Shown one piece after another: positions 10,467-22,600 of a DNA stretch of 64,000 nt. The stretch lies in NCBI GenBank assembly GCA_002917775.1, contig KZ627161.1, positions 4,890-68,889 of the forward strand. Reading direction: 5' to 3'. The first letter of the stretch is position 1; the number at the start of each line of letters is the position of its first letter. The translations under genes and the position numbers were made by a program. The stretch is from Glaciozyma antarctica PI12 (taxonomy: Eukaryota > Basidiomycota > Microbotryomycetes > Kriegeriales > Camptobasidiaceae). The notes below the pieces were generated by a model, which ran no database searches, was not told where the DNA came from, and was given only the letters and a program-made list of their open reading frames with translations.

Positions 10467-11110
10467 TCAGCAGCTCCCACCGCCAATCTGCTCTGCGAAG
10501 AAGTCGAGTCTGCGGAAGAAAGTCGTAGTCAGAGAGGTCCCGGAGAACCGAAGGGAGAGGGGAGACGGACTGCTCTTCCTGCAAATGAAAGCGAGTTCAG
10601 CAGCGTACAATAATGCTGGTAGCGGTACGTACCTCTTCGAACTCGTGCTGTGGGAAAGGGAGCAAGGAGGTCAGTCTGGGAGTGGAGGAACAGACTCGAC
10701 GCGCGCGCACCATCTTCGGAGCTGCAGCAGAGCAACGCGTTAGCTCCCACTCTGCTCCCAAGCAATAAACTGCACTCACTCTCTCCCGGGCCCAATCGCA
10801 CCTCGTCCCACACCCTGCGAAAGTCGAGTCAGAGCCGCGCGCGTCGGGGGGAAGAACGCCGGGACCCACAGCTTGAACGAGTCGGCCGCGACACCACGCT
10901 GCGCCGCCACCGCAGCGTACACCTTGGAGAAGGGAGTAGTAGGCTTGCACTGGATGCTCATATCTGTTCCACCGCCACAAGTCAGCTCCTTCCTTCGCCG
11001 AGCCCAGTTGTGGCGCAGAGGGACTCGCCTTCGCTTCCTCCTCCTGGAAAGCGGATCGTGATCTTGATCTTGCCGGGGGCGACGGGTTCCTGATCTTCTT
11101 CTGCTGCCAT
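10467..11110 (-). CDS. SUMO-family ubiquitin-like modifier, copy 2 (divergent paralogue)
   Basis: Seven exons on the minus strand: 11110-11029, 10963-10870, 10814-10780, 10721-10711, 10647-10633, 10578-10571, 10509-10467, giving 288 nt and 95 residues in frame. Visible order: PGKIKITIRFPGGG, SIQCKPTTPFSKVYAAVAAQ, SFKLVWDEVRLGPGETPKM, EEEEQLDFFAEQIGGGSC. The final Gly-Gly before a short tail matches unprocessed SUMO (yeast Smt3 ends REQIGG plus tail). The first intron begins GC rather than GT (GCGAGT). Three exons are only 8, 11 and 15 nt, but every junction keeps phase and the joined protein fits SUMO. The core Phe-Asp-Gly turn is altered to WDEV, so this copy is more divergent than the one at 7932. 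It may be a specialised SUMO; function beyond conjugation is unknown. Confidence 0.75.
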
Positions 11111-11408
11111 TGTGATCTGGGAGAGGTGGGAGGATGGGTGAGGAAGACGAGGAGGACGCGTGGTGGACGCGACGGGGGAGAAGGGAGAAGGAGGTTGGGT
11201 CAGCACTTCCTCTGCCTGTGGCGGTCGTAAGCTGAAGGCCAACTCGCGCCTTCAGTGAGTCTGTGTGGGAGAGAGTGTCGCGTCGGAGTCGTGGCAGAGG
11301 GTCAAGAGGCGAAACGACGACGGAGCTCTTCTTCTTCCGCCGCTTCCCTCACACTCAGCTCCCCCGCCCAGTCACCACCCTCACAAGCTTCCTGAGAAGC
11401 ATCCAAGG
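11111..11408. promoter_or_regulatory. Divergent promoter region between SUMO copy 2 and STE24
   Basis: 298 bp between divergent start codons. A pyrimidine-rich block precedes the STE24 start. No gene seen. Confidence 0.4.
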
Positions 11409-13476
11409 ATGGCATCGCTACTACGAGACGTGCAGGAACGACTTCAGGATCCGAGCATCCCTTGGCAGGTAGTCGTGCTGACCATCGGAGTCGGAGTCGG
11501 AGCTTTCGAAGGATGGATTGGGTGAGTGGGAACGTATCCAGGTGCAGGGAGCTGCTTGGTACTCGCTGGGGACAAGCGAGCGCGGGGGAGAGAGGCGCAC
11601 GGCGACGTGGAGGACACGAGGTCGCGCTCCTGAGGGAGAGTCTTGGGATCCACGATGCTGTACAAGCGAGGGTTGCCCGAGTCGAGCACCCCTACGCCGT
11701 TTGAGAAGCTTTGCTGACGTGCTCCACCGCGTCCACAGCTCCCGGCAGAAGCCCTACCTCTCCCCCATCCTTCACCCTTCGATCCCCTCCTCTCTCCTTC
11801 CCTACCTCTCCTCCTCGACCTCCCACGACACCTACCTCAAGTCGCAGTCGTACGCGCGCGACAAGCTCTCCACCGGCTCCGTGTTGGCGCTCCTCGATCA
11901 GCTCGAGACGGTCATCCTCCTCACCTCCGTCGCCGCACCTCTCTACTCCGCGTTAGGATTCGGACAAGTTAGCGCAGTGGGATGGCCGTTCGTCGGAAGG
12001 AACGGATGGACGCTGTTGAAGGGATTCTGGGACGTCGCTGGTCGGTTCCCTGGGACGACGACGGAGATTAAGCAGAGCATGGCGTTCGTCGCCTTGCTAA
12101 CGACGATCGGGACAGTGCTGGGAGCACCGAAGGCGTACTACAAGACTTTCGTACTGGAGGAGAAGCACGGGTTCAACAAGACTACGCGCGGGACGTTTGT
12201 TGCGGACCAGATCAAGGGTACGTTGGGGCGTTCGCTTTTGCGGAGAGGGAAGCTGACGGTGAGGACTCTTGCAGGATACTTCCTTAGCATTGTACTCGAG
12301 CTTCCGATTCTCGCTGGTATTCTCTGGATTATCAAGTGGGTCGGCGCAGCTGGAATGCTGCGCGTCGTCGCGTGGATCATGGCCTTCATGTGCGTCCCCT
12401 TCCTCGTTCTCTACGCCCCTCAGACTGACACCCTCACGCTACGTAGCTTCGGTATCCAGATCATCATGATCCCGCTCTACCCCTACGTTATCGCACCCCT
12501 CTTCAACACCTTTACGCCCCTCCCGGAGGAGTCGCCTGTCTTCCCCCTCGTCAAGAGCCTGTCAGAGAAGCTTGACTTCCCGCTCGGACGCGTTTGGGTT
12601 ATGGATGGATCGAAGCGCTCTGCGTGAGCTCGTTTCGCTGCTCCCCCGAATAACTGCGACTGATCGACCTGCGCAGGCACTCGAATGCGTTCTTTTTCGG
12701 ACTCCCCTACCTCACCAAGCACAGTGCGTTCCCCTCACAGCGAGAACGAATGTGCACATGCTCACGCTGCTTTCCGTGCAGTCGTTATCTATGATACACT
12801 CCTCGAGAAGTCGACTCCCCAGGAAGTCGAAGCGATCCTCGGTACGTCCTCGCTACTCCATTTTGCCTCCCCCCACTGCCTCTCGCCCATCCCGCATTCT
12901 CCCTCCCCTTAGGTCATATCCACGAACGAACTCTCATTAACGTCTTGCGCAGCTCACGAGCTTGGCCACTGGAAGGGCCGACACGTCCTCGTACTCCTCC
13001 TCCAGACCTCCTTCATCCTCGCCGCTTTCACCCTCGCCACTTTCACCCTCTTCCTACTCCAACTCCTCCCTCCTCTCCGCCTTTGGATTCCCCGCCTCCA
13101 CCAGCAGCGGACCGACCATCATCTCCCTCCTCCTCGCCGCGAACCTCTTCACGCCCATGAGCGCTCTCCTCAGCTTTTCCACGAACGGGATCACCCGGGC
13201 TCTGGAGTACAACGCCGACGCTTTCGCCGTCAAGCTTGGCGCCGAGTACGCACGGAACCTCAAGGGCGCCCTGGTGCGGATTCACGAGGACAACCTGGTG
13301 AGTTTGTCGTTCTCGCTGCCGAGGTTGAGGGACTGATGGGTGTGCAGGCGGTGTATGGCGTCGATTGGATCTACTCGGCGTACAACAATAACCACCCGAC
13401 GTTGATTGAGAGGCTTGAGGCGCTTGATAAGCAGCTGGAGAAGGGGGAGGTCAAGGAGGGGAAGAAAGAGCTTTGA
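11409..13476 (+). CDS. STE24: CAAX prenyl protease 1 (Ste24-type zinc metalloprotease)
   Basis: Eight exons: 11409-11521, 11739-12217, 12275-12389, 12447-12623, 12677-12723, 12782-12841, 12953-13297, 13348-13476. This ER multi-pass M48 protease trims the AAX residues of prenylated proteins and, in yeast, the a-factor precursor. Features: N-terminal span, EEKHGFNKTT conserved loop, RVWVMDGSKRSAHSNAFFFG, and AHELGHW holding the HExxH zinc motif. Downstream TRALEYNADAFA supplies the third zinc-ligand Glu. The end reads VYGVDWIYSAYNNNHPTLIERLEALD, as in the family. Exon 7 changes frame near 13051-13060, between the transmembrane segment and LLSAFGFPA; summed exons are one base over a multiple of three. 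The flanking sequence is so conserved that an assembly indel is the simplest reading. About 487 residues. Confidence 0.9.
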
Positions 13477-13730
13477 GAGATGCGACGAAATAGACGCTCT
13501 AACTCTCCCTTTGACGTGCTTGCTCCTTTGAACAGCATGAGGAAGAGCTGAGGGATTCTCGAGCTTCTCCGTTTCCGGCCTACGTGCAAACGAAGAAAAG
13601 CTGCAGCCTCCTCGGGTTGGGTTGTCGCGCGAGGAGTCGACCTCTTTTCGTTAAGTTCCGCCAGCCGCTCCGTCAAGCAAGCGCCAGGTTGGACTCCTCG
13701 TCGAAACGACCAGCGTTCCAGCTACCCCCT

Positions 13731-14884
13731 CTACGGAAAGACTACAACTCCCTCCCTCGCCTCCCTCCGCTTGCGAGCCCACTCGCGCGCCTTCTCCGCC
13801 TTGGCCTCCTTCTTCGCTCGCTCTTCCTCCGCGTCCAACGGCGGTACCAGAATGGCCTCCTCAGCAGGTTGATCGACGTCTACTGGAACCTCCATCGGCG
13901 CCTCCTCCGCCGTTCCCTCCTCCTCGCTCTCCGAATCACTCCCGTACGCCACCAGTCCCAAGCCGCCGGCTCCAGGTGCTACGACCAACTTCTCCACCTT
14001 CCCCTCCTTCCTAATTGCCTCCCAAACCTCCCTCCACTTGCCGCCTTTCCGCAGGAACCCAAAGCGAGCGTCGTTCCCGTGATTCGCGAGGATCCGAATT
14101 TCGAGGAGGGAGGGGTCGGCGGCGGCGGAGAGGGTGGCGGAGAGCTTTCGCATAAGAGCTAGTTGGGTGTCTGAGGGCTGCAGAGAGAGGCGTCAGCTGG
14201 GTTCAAGGAGGGAGCGAGGCTGTAGTCGTACGCGCTGTTACGACCGTCGCAGATAGCTCGATAGCACCGCCATGGGCTCAGAACATCCTTGGACGTCTTC
14301 TAGATCCCCAAAACAAGCAGAAGGAGAGGAACCGCACAGCACTCGCACACCAACTGCACTCACCTCGACCTCCTCCTCCTCCAGCACTCCTCGCTCCGCC
14401 TCCATCGCCCTTATCCTCGCCTCCCTCCCCTCCTCCATCGCTCTTCGCTTCTTCCTCCGACTGATCTCCGCCCGCTCGCCCTCGTCAAAGTAGAAGTGCT
14501 CCTCCGAGTCGGAGGGGAGGTCTGAGAATCCACTGTCGAAGCGGGGAGAGGCGGCGCGCGGAGATGGGAGAGTGGTGAGGAGGTTCAGGGCGTCGTATCT
14601 GCGCGCTAGGGTCAGCTCAAACGCGGTACTGAGAGAGTGAAGAGGACCTGCCGGTCGATCCAGACCTCATCTCCCCCTGGTGGCTCCCCGCCCCAGCGGA
14701 GCATGCGCCCGCCTGCTACGACTCCCTCGTGACCCTCTACTTGAGCAGCAAGGTCGTCGTGGCCGTAGATGAGATCGGCTTCTTGTGCTTGGAGGTAGAG
14801 GTCCGAGTTGGGCGGAGGAGAGGGAAGGCGCGTGTGAGCTGGTGGAGAGTCTCGCCGAGGACGCTTGTTCCTGGGCTGATCCAT
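13731..14884 (-). CDS. Conserved-looking protein of unknown function
   Basis: Exons on the minus strand: 14884-14652, 14598-14364, 14299-14245, 14170-13731, summing to 963 nt (320 residues). The N-terminus is basic (MDQPRNKRPRRDSPP), followed by DEVWIDRYDALNLL, an acidic HFYFDEGERAE motif, a charged helix EEGREARIRAMEAE, then LEIRILANHGNDARFGFLRK and KWREVWEAIRK, and a Glu/Lys-rich end. The first intron must start with GC (GCAGGT) for RYDALNLL to join in frame. Exon 3 boundaries are the least sure. The basic N-terminus suggests a nuclear protein, but I recognise no family. The gene is convergent with STE24 (254 bp gap) and divergent from the membrane protein at 15119. Confidence 0.6.
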
Positions 14885-15118
14885 CCGCGTTCAGCGTTCT
14901 GCTGGCTGCCTTGCGTTCTGCTGTAGGACGGCGAAGGCAGAGTCATCTCGCCCCCAGGCCTCTTCTCCTCCTCGGCCTTCGGCGGCGACATCTCTCTTGT
15001 CTTCTCCCAACTCAGCCAGGACTGCTCTTCGTTCTGCTGCATCACTTGTGCATCACTCGCAGACTTTACAACCGCCCGACCGCCTCCAGCTCGACAGCTC
15101 GAAGTCACAACACTGAGA
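14885..15118. promoter_or_regulatory. Divergent promoter region, 234 bp
   Basis: Between the unknown gene (-) and the membrane-protein gene (+). No further gene or clear element seen. Confidence 0.35.
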
Positions 15119-16164
15119 ATGCCAGCCGGATCCTCTCTCCTCTTCGTCGGCGTAGCTGCCGTAGGGTTCTACCTGCTCTGGGGAATAGGCTACCAAAACC
15201 ACTTTGACGTCCACGCCCAAGGAGCGTGCGCGGCGGGCGTGGTCCGTACCGTCTACACCGGCTTCGCTCCCGTCGACGCCTTCGTGCGTCCTCTCTCCCT
15301 CCGCTCGCACAAACCTAGCTGACTCTGCGCAGCTCTGCACCCTCGTATCCTTCTTCAACGCCGCCGGCTCAGTTCCTCAAACCAAGCCCTTCCTTACCTC
15401 GTTCGGCGGCATCCTCCTCGCCCCTCTCGGAATCCTCCATCTCGAAGCGAACCGACCCTCCGCACCCCTCCCCATCGCCTTTTCTCCCCTCCTCGTCGGC
15501 ACCCTCTTTCAATGCGTTGGGGCAGCAGTCGCCTGCCCACTCTTCTTCGCCGCATACCTCCTTCTCGCCCCTCCACGCACTCCAGCCCTCCCCTCCGTCC
15601 GACTTCGCACGATCTTCCCCTCCCTCTTCCTCGCCTACCTCCTCTACGCCGCGCTCATGGGTGAAACAATTCACCTCTTCACTCCCTCGACGCAGCAAGG
15701 TATAAGCGCCTTCTGGCAAGCGTTTCCCCCTCTGGCTCGCCCTCCTCCAACCTCTCCTTCGACCCCTCCTCCCCTCCTTCCTCCCTTCCTCCCCTCGCGC
15801 CGTCCTCTCCTCCCTCGCCGTACTCGCCGCCATCACGCACTGGGCCTCTATCTGCGACCTATACGAACTCGCCCTGGCCACCAACACGCCGATCCTTGAC
15901 GTCGCGCGCAGCATCGTCGATGTCCCCCTCCACTCAACGACGTACAGCGGGACGGCGCACCTCTTCCTCCTATTTGACGCGGTGGTCACGGTGGCTGCGA
16001 CGGGACTGTTCGTTGTACTAGCGCCAGGGAGGAAGATGGGAGTTGGGAAGCTGCTGGGAGGAATGGTGGGGATGACGGTCGTCGGAGGTCCGGGTGCGGC
16101 GTTCTTGTGGGCGTCGGGGAGCTCGGAGCTCGAGGTGGAGTTGAAAGGGAAGAAGAGGGCGTAG
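15119..16164 (+). CDS. Multi-pass membrane protein of unknown function
   Basis: Exons 15119-15283 and 15333-16164. Hydrophobic segments: LLFVGVAAVGFYLLWGIGY at the N-terminus, FGGILLAPLGILHLEA, LLVGTLFQCVGAAVACPLFF, LFLAYLLYAALMG, LAVLAAITHWASICDLY, HLFLLFDAVVTVAATGLFVV, and VGGPGAAFLWA near the end. About seven spans, with a short basic C-terminus (KGKKRA). The frame changes at a five-C run (15726-15730): four Cs would give FPLWLALLQP and join both halves. Summed exons are one base over a multiple of three, matching that reading. The fungal seven-span layout is reminiscent of small membrane cyclases or transporters, but no motif allows assignment. Confidence 0.65.
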
Positions 16165-16476
16165 TGGATGGCGGGCTCAGCGAAATGCAAAAGGCGATTG
16201 AAAAGTGCGTTTGGGCTCGGTCTCCTTGCTCGCTCGCGCAGTCCTCTTTCTTTCGACTTTCGATGGCCATTCGTCCTGAGGCTCTGCTCTATCTGTCGCG
16301 CTTGTCTCTTAGTCTTGCCTCTGCGCCTCCCTCCTGCTGTCACTCGCAGCCGCTCTCGTCGCGCGTTCGCAAGCCCTATTTTTCTCACTCTCGTCTCCCT
16401 CGCTCGGTCAATAACCAAACACATCCGTAGTTCCAAGTTATCCAAGGTATATCCCAGCCGTATCCAACACAACATC
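16165..16476. other. Convergent 3' region, 312 bp
   Basis: Between the stop codons of the membrane protein (+) and RAD21 (-). No gene seen. Confidence 0.45.
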
Positions 16477-18575
16477 TCAAGCCTCAACCTCGACTCCCTC
16501 CCAAAGGGCCCTCTCGGCGCCAACCTCGATCTCGCCGTACGCCTCCTGCTGCTGAACGTTGACGCACCCTCTCGTCGACAGCACGAGGAGTTCAAAGAAG
16601 AACGCCGCTGCAGCCTTCTTGGTCGCCTTCTCGATTCTCATTAGCTGCGATCCACGCGCACAAATTAGCGAAGACTCACCTTCTCCGCGACGGCGCTGAA
16701 CTCCATCTTGGTTCCCTCGGCCTCGGGATCAAGCTCCTCCCTCAGTACTCCAAGCGCCTTGACCGTATTCTTGCTCCACTTGGTATCGACGACCGCGTCC
16801 TCCTCCTCCGCTCCCAAACTCTGCGTCTGCGTCTGCGTCGCCGCGCTCCTCACATCATCAAACACGGCCAACGGGCCCTCCGAGACCGTCCCCTCTCCTC
16901 CCTCCTCCTCCTCCTCGACCTCGCGCTTCCTCTTCTCCTTCTTCTGACTCTGACTAGCCTTGACGACCACTTCCTCCTCTCCCTCCGCGCCGAGATCGAA
17001 TTGGAACCCCGCGTCATCTCCCATAGGCTCGTACCCATACCCTCCCATATCCTCCTCTCCTCCCCCTCCAAAGTCCTGATGAACATCCCACGCCCTTTCC
17101 TCAACCTCTCCGCCCTGTTCCGGCATCGCAGACGCAGCGCGCAAGGCCTTCTCGGGCGTAGCAGCTTCCTCGACGCGCTTGACGAGACGGGAACGACGAG
17201 TGGGAAACTTGTAGAGCTCTGCGAGCTCGGGAGCGAGGCCGGAGGGAGGGGCGAGGAAGAAGTCGGCTGAATCGGTGGGCTGGGGGAGGCCGAGAGTCGG
17301 GTGAGCGGCGAGTTCGAGGAGACGGAAATGGAGGCGAGAGCGGGGGAGGTAGTTGGGCTGCGAGAGGGATGAGTTAGTGGTGCGAGATGAGGAGAGAGGG
17401 AGGAACGGACCTCGATGAAGAGGTTCTCCTTCTCTTGCTTGCCCTTGGCTTCCCAGTCGAGCTCCGTGACGCGGTCGACGACTTGCTTCCTCAGCTTGGG
17501 CTTCTTCGGGGAGCGTTCCTTCTGCGCGACTTCGGCGGCGGTCTTGGGCGTCAATCCGAGGGACTCCTGCTCGACGGCCTTGGGAGCTGCAACCCTCGTC
17601 AGTTCCTGCACGACGCCCAACAGACGATCGGACTCACTCGTCTCCCGTTGATCCATCATCTCCTCCTCTCCTCCTCCGCCAAAGTCGCCAAAGTCGAATC
17701 CCATATCCCCCATTCCGCCCATATCAACGTCCATCTCCACCGGCACGACGCTCGCCCTCCCCTCTCCCTCCTTCTCAAATGCGTCCAAATCCGGTGCCGC
17801 ACTACTCCCGCGCGCACTAGCATGCGCCTCGGACCCCATCGCGTCCCTCCCCCTCTCAACGCTCTCCTCATCCTCCTCCCTCGCGCGCTTCTTCCCCTTC
17901 CCCTCCTCCCCAAGTCCCATCTCCACCTCGAGCCCAAGGTCAAGGAGGTCGTCCAAGCCGAGATCGAAATCGTCCCCGCCGATAGGCCCTGCGTCGCCGT
18001 AGTCGAACCCGAGTGATTCGTCGGCGTAGTCTCCGAAATGGTGTTCGGGGAGCGTGATGTCGGCGAGGGCGGAGACGTTCTTGGCGTTCTGGGCACGGGC
18101 TTTAGAAGGCCCTGCGACGGGGGCGTTGAAGTCCATATCCCTGCGTCCGCATATGTGAGCGGGGGAGGGAAGAGGAGAGGGGAGGAACGCACCAGTAGTT
18201 CCCTGCGTCGTAGTTGAGGATATCGTCCAGTCCACCCGCCTCGGCACGAAGCGTGACGGCGTCCCTACTCCTCTCTCCTTCCTCCATATCGACCGCTCCA
18301 GGCCTGAACGCTCGCTTGACCCTAACGAGCGTCTCGTTGCAGTCATCGAGGAGGTACTTGGTCTTGCGCGAGTAGATGCGCGCGACACCAAGGAGGAGTT
18401 GTCCGGAGAGTCGGAGCGCCATGGGGAGGAGTTCCTGGCCTAGGATCGAGTTGATCGACTCGGGAATGGAGGTTTGGAGGAGGTTGGATTTCGTGAGCTT
18501 GGTTGAGAGGTGGGAGGCCATCCAGACGCGCGCGAGCGGGCCACGCTTAGTGAGCATCTCGGTGTTGTAGAACAT
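16477..18575 (-). CDS. RAD21: Cohesin kleisin subunit Rad21/Scc1
   Basis: Five exons on the minus strand: 18575-18193, 18140-17638, 17586-17411, 17357-16680, 16644-16477, totalling 1908 nt (635 residues) in frame. The N-terminal kleisin domain begins MFYNTEMLTKRGPLARVWMA and includes LTKSNLLQTSIPESINSI, LRLSGQLLLGVARIYSRK and YLLDDCNETLVRVKRAF. The middle is acidic and rich in Gly/Asp. The C-terminal winged helix reads KKAAAAFFFELLVLSTRGCV and VQQQEAYGEI, where kleisins bind the Smc1 head. The protein closes the cohesin ring around sister chromatids and is cut by separase in anaphase; no single separase site was assigned. The last intron, 16679-16645, is only 35 nt. Rec8 is an alternative paralogue, but the mitotic form fits better. 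Confidence 0.9.
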
Positions 18576-19624
18576 GGTGGCGGCGGTGGTGTTGGGGAGA
18601 GAGGGGGAGGGAGAAGTGACTGGGGGGAGAAGAGGAAGTCAGTTCTCGCTTCGACGCGTGGTGGTTGAGATTGGCAAGCGCCGAGGGCCGCCAGCAAGTG
18701 CGCCGTGATAGCACCACGAAGGGGGGGAGAGGTTCCGAGCTGGCGCTGTCCCTTAGATGACCTTGCCGCTCGGGCACGCTCCTCGTCGCGCTCCCCCTGC
18801 ACGTTGCCATCCCCATCACGTCCTCCCCCTCTCAGTCCCCTCTCCCCCGCCTCGCCGTGATGCCCCAACACTCTCAGACCCATTCACCTTCTTCTCCAAC
18901 GACTCCTGAGGCGAGCAAAGGGAGCTAGATGGACGCGACGAAAGGGGGCGGGTCGAGTGAATGCAGGACTGGGGAGGGGCGAAGATGGCGAGCGCGGTGG
19001 TCCTGTCGCGGCTGGCGAGAGTTGGGGAGTTGGGAAGAGTAGCCTGAGTCGGCTGGGGGGAGGTTGGAGGGCGGAGGGTTGAGTGAAGGAGGGGGAGGGT
19101 GGAAGACCTTAGGGCGCCAAACAAAAGTGAACTTGAGTTCGATTACAAAATTCGCTAACCGAGTTAGTAGTAAGCTAATTGACCAGCGACCGCCCGCTCT
19201 CTTTCTCGTTGGGTGGGACCTCCTGCTGCTCTACCAATTGGAGAAGGTCACAAAGGTTGACGAGATGGCGGAAGGAAGCTTTGAAAATCGGAGAGACGAC
19301 ATCGAGGACGGGACTCGCTGAGCGAAGAGGGTCAGGAGCGGTGCGAAGGGAGAGCGGAGGCGAACGGCTACTCCGACACGAGCGAGGTGGGCAGAAGAAC
19401 AGAGCGAAGGAAGGGACGAGCAGTGCGAATCGTAACCAGCGAAGACGACCGCTCGCAAGCAGAGAAACGAAAAGGGTATACATTCCTTGGGGCGAAGGGT
19501 GGGGGGGTGCGAGGTACACGATAGAAAGGAGCTATTGAGGGGGTAGAATGCAGGACGGACGAAGGGACGAAAGGAGAAAGTATTAAGAGAGGAGAGGACG
19601 ACAAAAGGTCGGACGTGACTGCGT
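18576..19624. other. Intergenic region, about 1.05 kb
   Basis: Contains the RAD21 upstream region and the 3' flank of the kinase gene, both on the minus strand. Short open frames on both strands lack splice-site support or family resemblance. I see no gene. Confidence 0.5.
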
Positions 19625-22600
19625 TCAGAGCTTGAGCCCCTGGAGGACCCTCCTCGCTGCGTCCAACACGTCGTCAGCTAACGCCCACACGATGGAAGAG
19701 GAAAGGACGCACCGAGCATTTGGTACTGCCACCCGTTCCCGCCGATCCGGCGGAACTGAAGGCCATGAATCCCAGGAAGCAACGGCATCTTGACGATAAA
19801 GATTTCGAACCGAACGATCAAGTCGCTCGTGACCGTCGATCCCTCCGCCGTCGACGAGTTGAACTTTGCTGCGGTCCTCGTCGTCGTCGGCGACATGGGT
19901 GGCGCGTTCGTATCGGACTGAAGGACGGTGAACGACGTGGAAGAAGTCATCGTCGTGCGATCCCTCGCGTCGTTCGCAACGCCCAACGACGTCTGCGAGT
20001 CGTCCGGCGCCGAAGGGAGGTCCTTGCCGAGTAGTTTCGACGCCTTCCTCCGCAACGTGGCCTTTCCGCTCGGCGACGACGACAGCGACAGCGTCTCCTT
20101 CTCGCCTTGAGGATCCTTGCCGCCGCCGATGGAGGAGAGGTCGATAGAGGGTACGTGAGCGCACTCGTACCCTCCCTTGACCTCGCGGTACTGGACGCCG
20201 AGTCGGTCCAAAACGGCGACGAGGTCGTTCCTGAGCGCCGCGATCGGCTTCGTCGTCGTCGTCGAGACGCTGAACAATCCCTTGAGCCAAACCGGCTTCG
20301 CCTGCTCGGATCCCAACGCCGTACGTCCTACGAACCCGACCTCCTGCTGCCGCGGCGCCACTTCCTCTGCCCGCTCGTCGAACGCCGCTGCTCCAGCCGT
20401 GTGCGGTCTCCCGCCGTTCTCGCCAGGACCCGAGAGAGATCTGCCTTTTCCGCTCAGAGCCCGACCCCGTCGCCCGACCGACCGATCCAGAAAAGAGGGC
20501 GCCGGCTCCCATCGACGCGCCGCGCTGATGCCGGTTCGGGGAAAGTTCGCCGACCGTGCTCGCGCGATGAACGCCTTGTCCCTCGGACGGCGAAGGGAGA
20601 GGGACGTCGGAGCCTCCGCTCCCGAGCGTCTCGCTAACTTGAGGGAGCGCCGAGACGGCCGTCTTGTTGCTAGCCTTGTGCGCCGTTCCACCGATGCTCG
20701 CGCGCTGGCGATGTCCCTTGACGTACGATCCATCGGGAGAAGGAGCCGAACGACCGAGGAGGGAGCCGAACCGTCTTGCGAACGAGCTCTGCGACGGCGA
20801 CCCGAGCGGAACGTCTTCTGAGCCCGACTGCTCTCCGCGATCCTGTCCCGTCGAGGACATGATGTGAACGCTCCTGCGGTCGCGAACAGTGGGAGCGCTC
20901 GTCTCGTACGTCGACGTCGGGCGGAACTGCTGCTGGAGGGGAGAGGCGGGAGCCGAGGCGGAAGGGTGGAAGCTCGAGCGCTTGGTAGGCGTGTAAGGCG
21001 GTTCGCGAATCGCAGACGGAGTCGTAGGCGGGAACCCTTCGCCTGTGGCGCGTTGACGAGGTTGAGGAGTGAGAGGTAGTCGTGGCGAGCCGATGGGTTG
21101 ACGAGTAGAGGCGGGGGCGTCGGCGGAGGCGGAGGGGACGGGAGATTTGGGGAGGGGTTCGCCGAGGAGGGGAGAGACGAGTCCGGTGCCGGATTGGTAG
21201 GCTTGTGCGGGAGCTGGAGGAGGAGGAGGGCCGTTGAGGGAGAGAGTCGACGACGCAAAGACGCCTGGTCCCCAGATCTTCTCGCGCTCCATCTTCTCCT
21301 TGACGAGGTAGTAGATCGACAAGAGGGGATGGAACCCCTTCGTCGGATCGAGGCTCTCGACCTTGCCTCCGCCGACGAGCGTCCCCGCGCCATTCGAGAG
21401 CCCGTCGCCGTCCTCCTTCGAGCTCGTCGCCGACCCCGCAAACGCAGCGTTGAAGCCTCCCGCGAGCTTCTTGCCATAGAACCCGAGGCCCGAAAACCGC
21501 TTGTTCGTCGGACTCCTCCCGAGGCCCTTCATATCCTTCCCGTCGACGCGCGTCGAAGGTCGTTCCCGCTTCTCGTCCTCGTCCATTCCTCCGCCCATCT
21601 TGGCCTCCCACGATCGCACCGCCGTGCGGTACAAATCGCTCGTAAAAACTTCGACAAGGTTCGCCTCGATCGACTCCTCTGTCCCGAATTCGAACCCGAT
21701 CATGCCCTTGATAACTTCTCGGTCGAGCTCTTCGAGGCGGAGGGGAACGCGGGGAGGGAGGTGGGCGGAGGGAGGGCCGGTGAAGCCTTTTAGCATCCAA
21801 GGGTGGTTGGCGACTTCGTGGAGGGTGGCGCGTTGGGCGGGGTTGGTGACGAGCATTCGCGCGAGGAGGCTCTTGCATTCTGCGTTCGGTAAATCGTCAG
21901 CGGAGCTCGCTCGACGCGATAGAACGGACGTACCAGCGCTCAGCCATGTCGGGTACTCGACCTGACCTCGCTTGATCTTGGCGTGGAGCGCAGGCATGCT
22001 CTGGTCGTCAAAGGGAACCTTGCCGCAGACGAGGACGTAGAGGACGATTCCAAAGCTCCAGACGTCGACCTCGGGTCCCGTGTAGAGCTTGGCGTTAAGG
22101 AGTTCGGGGGCGGCAAAGTAGAGGGAGCCACAGAAGGTGCTGAGCTGAGAGACGGGAGAGTAGAGGTTCGATAGGCCGAAATCGATAATCTTGATGTTGC
22201 CGGTCTTGGAGATAAGAATGTTTTCGATCTTGAGATCTGCGCATTGCTTTGGTGTGAGTGAGTGTCTAGGGGGAGAGGCGGAAGGACGCACCTCGGTGAA
22301 CGATTGAGTTGGCGTGGCAGTACTCGAGTGCGCTGCCAATCTGCCGTGCGAACTTGCGCGCGCTCCGCTCTCGTAACCGCCCATGCGAGATGATGTAGTC
22401 GAGCATCTGCCCGCCGTTGACATACTCAAACACCATGTAGTAGTGATTCTGCGATTCACTCGTCAGCTGCCTTCGAGAACTCTGCGCGACGAGGACTCAC
22501 CGGATACACGAACATGGTCTTCATCCCGCAAACGTACGGGTGATGCAGCAGCAAGCAGATGCTCCCCTCGCGCGTCGTGCGAATGCTCCTTGCTCGCGTC

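Noticed and set aside
15369-16595. 408-codon minus-strand frame over the membrane-protein gene
   Set aside because: Low-complexity Arg/Glu/Gly composition typical of an antisense shadow.
20670-21878. Long alternative frames within the kinase gene on both strands
   Set aside because: They overlap conserved KIN1 sequence and are Arg/Pro-rich shadows.
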